Notes under the pieces: model-generated | Told to the model about the DNA's origin: nothing | Seen by the model: the letters and a program-made list of their open reading frames with translations, nothing else | Databases searched by the model: none | Shown here: one piece after another, positions 1 through 6,263 of the stretch | How the letters are laid out: every line of letters begins with the position of its first letter | How positions within the stretch are numbered: position 1 is the first letter of the stretch | Program-made: the position numbers and the translations under genes | Source of the DNA: an uncultured Clostridia bacterium | GTDB taxonomy: Bacteria > Bacillota > Clostridia > Christensenellales > CAG-314 | Direction of reading: 5' to 3' | Length of the DNA: 8,468 nucleotides | Assembly: GCA_934294965.1 (NCBI GenBank) | Contig: CAKRAM010000032.1 | Coordinates: forward strand, 1-8,468

Positions 1-8
1 AGCAAAAA

Positions 9-1937
9 ATGCAGCCAAAACAGCCGCAAAATGCACAACAAAAGCCGCAAAATGCACAACAAAAGCCGCAACGTGCGCAAAAAGCGTCCAAAAATGCGCA
101 AAAGCATGAGCAAAGCGGCAACAGTAAGCAAAACAACGGCAAAAAGGAACTATCCTTTTTGAGTGGCGGCAACGTGCAAAACTACGCCGTCCAAACCAAC
201 ACGCCTTCGGCTGCGTATTCCAAAATGCAAATCGGCAATGAGGTTATGCGGCACAACAACGCCAAGCGCAAAAGCAAACTGAAAGTTATGTTTTTGGGCG
301 GCGTGGGAGAAATCGGCAAAAATATGACCTTGTTCGAGTACGGCGACAGCATCGTCGTAATCGACGTAGGCTTGGCTTTCCCCGGTTCGGACATGCCGGG
401 CGTAGACGTGGTTATCCCGGATTTTTCCTACCTAATTGCGCACCAAGATAAACTCAAAGGCGTGTTGCTTACGCACGGACACGAAGACCACATCGGCGGC
501 GTTGCGTTTTTGGTGGAAAAGCTTCAAAAAAAGGTCAACTTGTACGGCACCAAACTTACGCTTGGTCTTGTGGAAAACAAACTTATCGAGCACGACGTTC
601 AGAACAAAGTCAATTTTGTACCCGTCGGAGATAAAACAATCGTCCCTCTTGGGGAGTTCTCGGCGGAATTTGTCCACGTTTCCCACTCGGTTGCAGGCTC
701 TCTTGCAATTTGTTTGCGCACTCCGGTAGGCGCGGTGTTCCACACGGGGGACTTCAAAATAGACTACACGCCGCTGGGCAACGAAATCATGAACCTAAAC
801 CGCATTGCGGAAATCGGCAAAGAGGGCGTTTTGCTTTTGATGTCGGAGTCCACCAACGTGGAAAAGCCCGGCTACACAATGAGCGAATCGGTCGTTCGTG
901 AAACGATAAACAAAGTTTTCCAAGATGCAAAAGGGCGCAGGATTATTATTGCGACGTTTGCTTCCAACGTGGATAGACTGGGCATGATAATGGAACTTGC
1001 TCGGCAGTACAAGCGCAAAATCGCAGTTGCCGGCAAAAGCATGGTAAAATACATCGAAACGGCAGTGCGCGTCGGTCAAATGACGGTGGACGAAAGCCTG
1101 TTTGTGGATATCGACAAGGTTTCCGGCGTAGAGGACGGCAAACTTGTAATTTTGTCCACGGGCAGTCAGGGCGAACCGATGTCCTCGCTAACGCGCATGG
1201 CAAGCGGAGAGTTTAACAAAGTCCAAATCGGCAGTAATGACACAATCGTTATCTCGGCAACGCCCATCCCGGGCAACGAAAAGGACGTTTACAACGTAAT
1301 CAACAATTTGTATCGGCTGGGGGCGGTGGTTGTGTATTCGGCACTGCAAGCGGTGCACGTTTCCGGACACGCCTGCCAAGAGGAACTTAAACTGGTTTAC
1401 ACGCTCATCAAACCCAAGTATTTTATTCCCGTTCACGGAGAATACCGCCACCTGAAACAGCACGAAATGCTTGTGTGCAAACTGGGGCATAAACAATCTT
1501 CGGTGATCATTCCGGAAGTGGGCGATTGCATCGAAGTGGACGCCAACACTTTCAAAATTGCAGGTCAGGTGGAAAGCGGCAACGTGATGGTGGACGGACT
1601 TGGCGTCGGCGACGTGGGCAACATTGTGCTTAAGGACCGTTTGTCCCTTGCCGAGGACGGAATTTTTATTTGCGTGGTCGGCATCGACAGACGAAACGGC
1701 GTGGTTGCTTCCGGCCCGGAAATTGTCAGCCGCGGTTGCATTTTTGCGGGCGATTCCGCTCACGAAAATCCCCTCGACGAACTCAAAAAGCAAATTTTTG
1801 CCGAGCTTGCCGCTTCGGACTTGTACGCCGACGGCGTGTCCACGCTCAAAACCAACATTCAACGGCTTGTTCGTCGTTACTTTCGCTCCAAGTATAAGCG
1901 CAACCCGATGGTGCTTCCCATCATTTTGGAAGTGTAA
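9..1937 (+). CDS. rnj: Ribonuclease J (metallo-beta-lactamase/beta-CASP RNase), probably 5'-incomplete
   Basis: Dual endo- and 5'-3' exoribonuclease of the RNase J family, acting in cytoplasmic mRNA decay and rRNA maturation. Seen: the domain begins near residue 91 with FLGGVGEIGKNM. The zinc motif HGHEDH is at residues 156-161, followed by H223/H226 (HVSH), H245/D248 (FHTGDF), STGSQGEP at 384-390, the beta-CASP motif HVSGH at 450-454, and FIPVHGEYRH with H476. The C-terminal RNase J domain ends in LVRRYFRSKYKRNPM...EV, as is normal for the family. All metal and active-site signatures are present, so the enzyme should be functional. The first ~90 residues are a Q/N/K-rich, probably disordered tail that RNase J1 of Bacillus lacks. 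The frame is open back to base 3 and no ribosome site fits in the eight bases before the ATG, so the true start may lie outside the window. The next gene is 230 bp downstream. Family assignment is secure; J1 versus J2 is not decided. Confidence 0.96.
   Translation: MQPKQPQNAQQKPQNAQQKPQRAQKASKNAQKHEQSGNSKQNNGKKELSFLSGGNVQNYAVQTNTPSAAYSKMQIGNEVMRHNNAKRKSKLKVMFLGGVGEIGKNMTLFEYGDSIVVIDVGLAFPGSDMPGVDVVIPDFSYLIAHQDKLKGVLLTHGHEDHIGGVAFLVEKLQKKVNLYGTKLTLGLVENKLIEHDVQNKVNFVPVGDKTIVPLGEFSAEFVHVSHSVAGSLAICLRTPVGAVFHTGDFKIDYTPLGNEIMNLNRIAEIGKEGVLLLMSESTNVEKPGYTMSESVVRETINKVFQDAKGRRIIIATFASNVDRLGMIMELARQYKRKIAVAGKSMVKYIETAVRVGQMTVDESLFVDIDKVSGVEDGKLVILSTGSQGEPMSSLTRMASGEFNKVQIGSNDTIVISATPIPGNEKDVYNVINNLYRLGAVVVYSALQAVHVSGHACQEELKLVYTLIKPKYFIPVHGEYRHLKQHEMLVCKLGHKQSSVIIPEVGDCIEVDANTFKIAGQVESGNVMVDGLGVGDVGNIVLKDRLSLAEDGIFICVVGIDRRNGVVASGPEIVSRGCIFAGDSAHENPLDELKKQIFAELAASDLYADGVSTLKTNIQRLVRRYFRSKYKRNPMVLPIILEV
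23..85 (+). repeat. 21-bp tandem repeat in the RNase J N-terminal tail
   Basis: Three consecutive 21-bp units begin at 23, 44 and 65. The first two are identical (GCCGCAAAATGCACAACAAAA) apart from nothing visible, and the third is diverged. They encode KPQNAQQ-like heptads in the disordered tail. The period is a multiple of three, so copy-number change would keep the frame. Confidence 0.8.
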
Positions 1938-2042
1938 TCGGGCAAACGCTTGCGGCAGGGCGGAAGTTCGCGGGCAACGCTCGTGGCAAAAATCGTGGAA
2001 TTGCCGTATCCGATGATGATGTTTGTCGACGGTGCGGCATGC

Positions 2043-2085
2043 AACCGTAAATGCGGTTAGTCAAAGTTGACGTAGATCATTGACG
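2043..2085. promoter_or_regulatory. Cluster of small inverted repeats and TTGAC motifs between rnj and trmR
   Basis: AACCG (2043-2047) and CGGTT (2054-2058) form a 5-bp hairpin. It is followed directly by GTCAA-AG-TTGAC (2060-2071) and a further TTGACG at 2080-2085, 13 bp after the first TTGACG. The second could be a -35 element, but the best -10 match, TGTAAT at 2107-2112, is 21 bp away, which is too long for a standard promoter. Operator, weak promoter or chance all remain possible. Confidence 0.25.
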
Positions 2086-2167
2086 AAATTCCACAGGCGG
2101 ATAAGTTGTAATACGCTCGCGCCGCTGTTGTAAACTCACGCAATCGATTTTACTCAAAGAGGAAAAT

Positions 2168-2749
2168 ATGGAGATCTCGGCAATCGAGGCTTTTGCTCGC
2201 AAAAACTACATTCCGGTCATGTTGGACGACACCAAACAATTGTTGTTCGACACCGTGCAAAACGCTGCGCCGCAAAGCATTTTGGAAATCGGTACGGCAA
2301 TAGGGTACAGCGGAATAATCATGCTCACGGCTTGCCCGTCCGCCAAACTCAACACCATAGAAATGGACGAAAACAACGCCCGTATGGCAAAGCAAAATTT
2401 TGCCGAGGCAGGCGTAAACGACAAAGTCAATTTGTTTTTGGGGGACGCAAGGCAAATCGTTCCGCTATTAACCGGGCAGTACGATTTCATTTTTATGGAC
2501 GGCCCCAAGGGGCAGTACGTAAAATTTTTTCCGTACTTGTTCGACTTGCTAAAATCCGGCGGCACGCTTGTTTGCGACAACGTTTTGTACAAGGGATTGG
2601 TGGAGCACGTTCCGGAAGATAAACGCCACAAACACATAACCGTTGCACGCAATATGCACGAGTTTTTGTACGAACTTCTTGCCGACAAACGGTTGTCTAC
2701 AACGTTGTACAGAATAGGCGATGGCGTAACTATTTCAAAAAAATTGTAG
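2168..2749 (+). CDS. trmR: TrmR-like O-methyltransferase (tRNA 5-hydroxyuridine-34 methyltransferase)
   Basis: Class I SAM-dependent O-methyltransferase of family 3, the family of B. subtilis TrmR (YrrM), which methylates ho5U34 of tRNA to mo5U34. Seen: motif I LEIGTAIGYSG at residues 39-49; the acidic ribose-binding stretch TIEMDE at 63-68; LGDAR at 91-95; FIFMDGPKGQY at 108-117 with D111 and K114; and CDNVLYKG at 136-143, whose D137/N138 fit the metal site of this family. At 193 residues it is shorter than typical members (about 210-220), and the missing part is N-terminal. The start is fixed by SD AAAGAGG at 2156-2162, five bases before the ATG. The U32-family gene follows 117 bp downstream, as in the B. 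subtilis yrrM-yrrN-yrrO cluster, which supports the tRNA role over a small-molecule methyltransferase role. Fold is certain; substrate is inferred. Confidence 0.87.
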   Translation: MEISAIEAFARKNYIPVMLDDTKQLLFDTVQNAAPQSILEIGTAIGYSGIIMLTACPSAKLNTIEMDENNARMAKQNFAEAGVNDKVNLFLGDARQIVPLLTGQYDFIFMDGPKGQYVKFFPYLFDLLKSGGTLVCDNVLYKGLVEHVPEDKRHKHITVARNMHEFLYELLADKRLSTTLYRIGDGVTISKKL

Positions 2750-2753
2750 GCTC

Positions 2754-2782
2754 GCACCGCCACGTCGCACAAACAACGGTGC
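2754..2782 (+). other. Weak intergenic hairpin between trmR and trhP
   Basis: GCACCG (2754-2759) can pair with CGGTGC (2777-2782) across a 17-nt loop, just after the trmR stop. No U-run follows, so it is not a normal intrinsic terminator. It may be an mRNA 3'-end stabiliser, or chance. Confidence 0.25.
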
Positions 2783-2803
2783 AGTTGAGTTCAAAACGCC
2801 TCG

Positions 2804-2836
2804 CATAACACAAAAATAACACCAACATAACAAACA
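2804..2836. promoter_or_regulatory. Three phased 11-bp direct repeats upstream of trhP
   Basis: ATAACA occurs at 2805-2810, 2816-2821 and 2827-2832, exactly 11 bp apart. Flanking bases are also shared, giving an approximate unit of CATAACACAAA. The array ends 30 bp before the trhP ATG. Spacing of one helical turn is typical of iterated protein-binding sites. No good promoter hexamers are visible around it. The function is inferred only from the pattern. Confidence 0.4.
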
Positions 2837-2866
2837 CTGCCAAAAATCGGCAAACTTTAATCTAAT

Positions 2867-4120
2867 ATGACAGACATAGTACTACAAAACATACAAAATG
2901 CGGCAAAATCCGTGGAACTTTTGGCGCCTGCCGGCAATATGGAAAAACTAAAAACTGCCTTTCACTTCGGTGCAGACGCGGTGTATTTGGCAGGCAAGCG
3001 GTACGGACTGCGAGCGTTTGCCGACAACTTTACCGACGAGGAAATTGCCGAGGCGTGCGCCTACGCTCATAACTTGGATAAAAAGGTGTACGTCACAATC
3101 AACATCTTTGCCAAAAATGCCGATTTTGCCGAACTTCCGGCCTACCTCAATGTTTTGGAAAACGCCGGAGTCGACGCCGTTTTGGTGTCGGACTTGGGCG
3201 TTTTTCGCTTTGTAAAATCCCACAGTCGGCTCACCGTTCACGTTTCCACGCAGGCAAACACAACCAACGGATACGCCGTTGCCGCGTGGAGCGAACTTGG
3301 TGCTTCGCGCGTGGTTTTAGCACGGGAAGTCCCCTTGGAGCAAATTGCCGAAATCCACCAAATGAATCCGAACGTGGAGTTGGAAACTTTCGTTCACGGC
3401 GCAATGTGCATAAGTTATAGCGGCAGATGTTTGCTTTCCGGTTACCTCACCGATAGGGACAGCAACCGCGGCGAATGCGTTCAAGCCTGCCGTTGGAAGT
3501 GGTACGTTAGGGAGGTCAGCCGCGACGACGAACTGCCCGTGTTCGAGGACGAAAACGGCACCTACATATTCAACAGCAAGGACATGAACACCCTTTCCGT
3601 GCTTCCGCGTTTTTTGCAAGCAGGCGTTTCGTCGCTTAAAATCGAGGGCAGAATGAAGTCGGTTTTCTACGTCGCAACCGTCGTTTCGGCATATCGAAAA
3701 GCGCTTAACGCAATTGCCGACGGCACTTTTTCCGATGAACTTATTGCGCAGCTTCAAAACGAACTTAACAAGGCAAGCCACCGCAAGTACACAACGGGTT
3801 TCTATCTTTCCGAGGTCGATCCCGCATCTCGCCAGTACTACGAGGACAGCAAAGCGGTGGAAGAATACAAATTTATTGCCGTGGTAAAGCAAAATTCGGG
3901 CGGCGGCAAACTGCTTATCGAGCAACGCAACAAATTTGCATTCGGTGACCGACTGGAAGTGCTTTCGGCTGCAGGCTACACGGGCAAAACGTTTACGGTC
4001 ACTTCCGTCACTGATGAACGTGGCGCAGCGGTGGAAGTTTGCAACAAAGTCAAACAACTTTTGGTGATAAATTGCCCCTTCGATTTGCTCCCCGGCGATA
4101 TTCTCCGCAAACCGCAATAA
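2867..4120 (+). CDS. trhP: U32 peptidase-family protein, TrhP-like tRNA uridine-34 hydroxylation protein
   Basis: Member of the collagenase-like U32 family. The TrhP branch (E. coli YegQ, B. subtilis YrrN/YrrO) carries out prephenate-dependent hydroxylation of U34 to ho5U34 in tRNA rather than proteolysis. Seen: the N-terminal ELLAPAGNMEKLKTAFHFGADAVY (17-40) and HVSTQANTTN (125-134) of the TIM-barrel; the U32 signature ETFVHGAMCISYSGRCLLS (173-191) with C181 and C188; then C204 and C208 in GECVQACRWKW, which suits an Fe-S cluster; NSKDM (236-240) and LKIEGRMKS (257-265). The C-terminal beta-rich extension ends in LPGDILRKP. Its 417 residues match the longer YrrO/YegQ-type proteins. No clear SD precedes the ATG (AT-rich CTTTAATCTAAT), and no better start fits because the conserved domain begins at residue ~17. 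The trmR neighbour supplies the next step of the same pathway. U32 is certain and TrhP function is well supported by context. Confidence 0.88.
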   Translation: MTDIVLQNIQNAAKSVELLAPAGNMEKLKTAFHFGADAVYLAGKRYGLRAFADNFTDEEIAEACAYAHNLDKKVYVTINIFAKNADFAELPAYLNVLENAGVDAVLVSDLGVFRFVKSHSRLTVHVSTQANTTNGYAVAAWSELGASRVVLAREVPLEQIAEIHQMNPNVELETFVHGAMCISYSGRCLLSGYLTDRDSNRGECVQACRWKWYVREVSRDDELPVFEDENGTYIFNSKDMNTLSVLPRFLQAGVSSLKIEGRMKSVFYVATVVSAYRKALNAIADGTFSDELIAQLQNELNKASHRKYTTGFYLSEVDPASRQYYEDSKAVEEYKFIAVVKQNSGGGKLLIEQRNKFAFGDRLEVLSAAGYTGKTFTVTSVTDERGAAVEVCNKVKQLLVINCPFDLLPGDILRKPQ

Positions 4121-4310
4121 GCCGATGGTAATCGCTTTTGCAACTTCAATTCGATTTTTTTGCAAAGCCTTGTGAAAACATCGTTTTTTACAAACAAAGT
4201 TGTGTAAGCATTGCAGTGTGCAAACAATGTTTTACGCAATCATAGCCAAGTGTATGTAAAGTCTTGTTCAAGTACTTTAATGCAACTATAATCATAAATC
4301 TAAATACAAA

Positions 4311-4339
4311 AAACTCCGCCAAATTGTTCGGCGGAGTTT
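4311..4339. terminator. Bidirectional Rho-independent terminator
   Basis: A perfect 10-bp stem, AAACTCCGCC (4311-4320) with GGCGGAGTTT (4330-4339), closes a 9-nt loop. T4340-T4343 extend the U-tract on the plus strand, and A4307-A4313 give a matching U-tract on the minus strand. It sits between convergent units and should end both trhP and dapB transcripts. Confidence 0.9.
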
Positions 4340-4482
4340 TTTTCTTTGTGTCAAATGTCGTAGTGAAAGAAATTTCCGTTTAGTAAAACTAGTGTATTTG
4401 TGTCGTTTTTAGTATGTTTTTTCTTCCTGTCAAATGTCATTCATATCCTAACAGATAACGGCAATTTTGTTGCTATTCGGCA

Positions 4483-4510
4483 GGTTATCGCGCTTGCGTA
4501 ACCGTTTTTT
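4483..4510 (+). terminator. Second terminator-like hairpin, plus strand only
   Basis: GGTTA (4483-4487) plus CGC (4489-4491) pairs with GCG (4496-4498) plus TAACC (4499-4503), with one bulged T and a 4-nt loop. G and six T follow (4505-4510). Read on the plus strand this is a plausible intrinsic terminator that would stop read-through into antisense dapB. On the minus strand no U-run follows the stem. Confidence 0.5.
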
Positions 4511-4557
4511 ACTAAATTTGTCTTTTCCCGTCGTTTATCGTATGTTTTCCGTCGGTT

Positions 4558-5430
4558 TCACTTCGTTTTCAAAAGTTTTTCGGCTTCTTCCAGCGCGCCT
4601 TTGGCAAAAACTTCAACGTTTTGCGCTCTGTGCGTAATGGTCAGGCTTTCCCCGTCCCCGCCAAAAATCACGGTGTGCGTTCCAAACTCCGTGCCGCTCC
4701 TAATGCTAGTTGCCGTTGTTGCGGAAAAACTTCCGCGCGCATTGCTCAATTCGTACACCAAATTTTTTGCCGTCCCGGAAGGGGCGTCTTGTTTCCCCTT
4801 GCGATGTATTTCCACAATGTCGCAGTCCCAATTTTTCAGTTCGCGCGCGGCAATAATAGCAAGTTTTTCCAGCAATTTTGCGCCCGCGCTGAAATTTGCC
4901 CGCCTAACCACGGTTACGCTTTTGCCCAGTGCCGCAAGCATTTGCTCTTGGTCGAAGTTAAGACCGGTAACGCCGTAAACCAAGTTGCAGTTTTGCGCTT
5001 TACAAAATTCAACGGTTTGCGCTAGTGCGGACGGTGCGGAAAAATCTATCGCCACGTCAACTTTCGGCTCGCATTCGGCTTTGCCGCTTTCGGTTGCCTT
5101 GCAAAATTTACCGCCGTCGATGCTGATATTTTTGCCGTCGTCTTTCTTGTCGGTAATAGGTTCTATTTCTGTTTCTTTGTTACTTGCAACTTGAATTTGA
5201 TTTGTCTTGTAAGCGATTTCGTTGCCCGTTTTTTGCTCAAAAAACGCTTTTCGTGCGTCAATTTGCTCGGTATTGCTCGGTTTTGCTTCAAAATTATCCG
5301 TTTCGTTGCTTGCTTTTAGCCAAATTCGCTTGTTTTTGTCAATCGCCAGCACAACGTGACGGTGCTTCACCGCCAGTTCTGTCAAAACTTTTCCCACTCG
5401 TCCGTCGCACCCGATAACGGCAATCACCAT
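4558..5430 (-). CDS. dapB: 4-hydroxy-tetrahydrodipicolinate reductase with an internal insertion
   Basis: NAD(P)H-dependent reductase that converts the DapA product to tetrahydrodipicolinate in the lysine/diaminopimelate pathway. Seen in the 290-residue form: Rossmann motif VIGCDGRVGK (5-14), where the usual G-R-M-G has Val; VAIDFSAP (126-133); GVTGL (153-157) for GTTGF; ANFSAGAKLLEKL (178-190); the catalytic loop EIHRKGKQDAPSGTA (207-221) with H209 and K213 matching E. coli H159 and K163; and HTVIFGGDGESLTITHRA (252-269). The start at 5430 is chosen because the core begins there, its ATG overlaps the dapA stop by 7 bp (5424-5430), and GGGGTGG at 5435-5441 can serve as SD. A start 12 codons earlier (5466) is possible but adds only non-conserved residues. 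Residues ~33-122 are a charged, low-complexity stretch about 57 residues longer than in E. coli DapB. Catalytic parts are intact, so activity is expected. The first half is therefore unusual but the identification is firm. Confidence 0.93.
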   Translation of the reverse strand: MVIAVIGCDGRVGKVLTELAVKHRHVVLAIDKNKRIWLKASNETDNFEAKPSNTEQIDARKAFFEQKTGNEIAYKTNQIQVASNKETEIEPITDKKDDGKNISIDGGKFCKATESGKAECEPKVDVAIDFSAPSALAQTVEFCKAQNCNLVYGVTGLNFDQEQMLAALGKSVTVVRRANFSAGAKLLEKLAIIAARELKNWDCDIVEIHRKGKQDAPSGTAKNLVYELSNARGSFSATTATSIRSGTEFGTHTVIFGGDGESLTITHRAQNVEVFAKGALEEAEKLLKTK

Positions 5431-6263
5431 TTTTCCACCCCGTTCGGCATATATTTTTGTAGCCACTTGTCGGCAAGCGCGCGCGTTTGGTCGTTGGCAG
5501 AGGTCAGCGGCATTCGCATTTCGCAGGTCGAAAACACGCCCGATTTGAGCAAAACGTACTTAATCGGCACGGGATTGACCTCTTTCATCGTAATTTTTGC
5601 AAGTTCAAAAAAGGCGGCTTTTTGGTTTTCGTCGGCTTTGTTTTCTCCCGCAAGCCTGGTAAGACGTGGCGCAACGTTGCTAGTGACTGAAATCACTCCG
5701 CTTTCATTGCCGCCAATCAGCCGTTCGTCGCTTCCGCACAAAACTCTCAAACCGAATTTTTTGCACACTTCGCCAAACGAGCCGTCCCCTGCGTCCTTCA
5801 CGCCTGCCGCATATCGGCTCGATCTTTCAACCGCGCTCTTCGGCAGTTCGTATCCGCATCTTGACGGGCAATTGTACAGCCAAACTTTTTTGCCGAACGC
5901 ACGTGAAATCGCCTTAACGTGCTTTTCATATCCCGCTTCGGTGCATTTGGTGAACGGTGGCGGTGCAACCAGCAACTCGTCGGCTCCAAGCGATTTTGCA
6001 AATTCGGCTTTTTTGCACACGGTTTTTGTGTCAAATCCGCCCACGCCCACCCACAACGGAACGCGCGGCGCAACTATTTTGCAAACCGAAACGATCGTTT
6101 TCACCTCGGCAAAGGATAACAGCGGCTCTTCCCCGGTTGTTCCGCACGCCAAAATTCCGTCCACGTTGCCCAAAACCTGCCTCTTAGCCAGTGCTGCAAG
6201 CGAACTTACGTCAATTGCGCCTTGCTTGTAGGGCGTTGCCAATGCGGTTATAACTTCAAACAT
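5424..6263 (-). CDS. dapA: 4-hydroxy-tetrahydrodipicolinate synthase (DapA) with an atypical active-site loop
   Basis: Class I aldolase-type TIM-barrel enzyme condensing pyruvate with aspartate semialdehyde, the first committed step to lysine. Seen: ITALATPY (5-12); CGTTGEEP (40-47) with T42/T43 matching E. coli T44/T45; WLYNCPSRCG (128-137) with Y130 and R135 matching Y133 and R138; the Schiff-base lysine K156 in GVKDAGD; SGVISVTSNVAP (188-199); EVNPVPIK (228-235); MRMPLTS (249-255). The segment normally reading TPYYN is APPPF (100-104), so the Tyr107-equivalent is Pro. The protein is 279 residues, slightly shorter than usual (about 290), partly through a few residues missing after CGSDERL. 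The ATG overlaps the asd stop by 8 bp (6256-6263), with SD AGGAG at 6270-6274, six bases upstream. It lies between asd and dapB, its pathway neighbours. Another pyruvate-aldolase activity of the same superfamily is the alternative, but context favours DapA. Confidence 0.92.
   Translation of the reverse strand: MFEVITALATPYKQGAIDVSSLAALAKRQVLGNVDGILACGTTGEEPLLSFAEVKTIVSVCKIVAPRVPLWVGVGGFDTKTVCKKAEFAKSLGADELLVAPPPFTKCTEAGYEKHVKAISRAFGKKVWLYNCPSRCGYELPKSAVERSSRYAAGVKDAGDGSFGEVCKKFGLRVLCGSDERLIGGNESGVISVTSNVAPRLTRLAGENKADENQKAAFFELAKITMKEVNPVPIKYVLLKSGVFSTCEMRMPLTSANDQTRALADKWLQKYMPNGVEKW

Larger units (their letters stand above)
4121..4557. other. Convergent intergenic region, no gene seen
   Basis: This 437-bp AT-rich stretch separates trhP (plus strand) from dapB (minus strand). 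It holds the bidirectional terminator at 4311-4339 and a second hairpin plus U-run at 4483-4510. Short direct repeats are TGTCAAATGTC at 4349-4359 and 4428-4438, and a 19-bp motif starting GTCGTTTWTM at 4402-4420 and 4530-4548 with two mismatches. An inverted pair TTTAGTAAAA / TTTTACTAAA lies at 4379-4388 and 4507-4516. I see no ORF with a ribosome site. A small RNA is possible but no promoter was convincing. Confidence 0.5.

Noticed and set aside
1188..1862. 224-codon minus-strand ORF inside rnj
   Set aside because: It lies wholly antisense to a strongly conserved RNase J region, is His/Asn/Val-rich in the way antisense translations are, and has no domain or ribosome site.
3317..4165. 282-codon minus-strand ORF inside trhP
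   Set aside because: Antisense shadow of the U32 gene; no recognisable motif and no ribosome site.
5227..5246. Near-perfect palindrome CGTTTTTTG-CT-CAAAAAACG inside dapB
   Set aside because: It is within the coding insertion and looks like a terminator only superficially. It is A/T-stemmed with a tiny loop, so it is probably a by-product of Lys/Phe codons.
5356..6231. 291-codon plus-strand ORF across dapA and dapB
   Set aside because: Antisense to two well-conserved enzymes; Ser/Pro-rich low-information translation and no promoter or SD.
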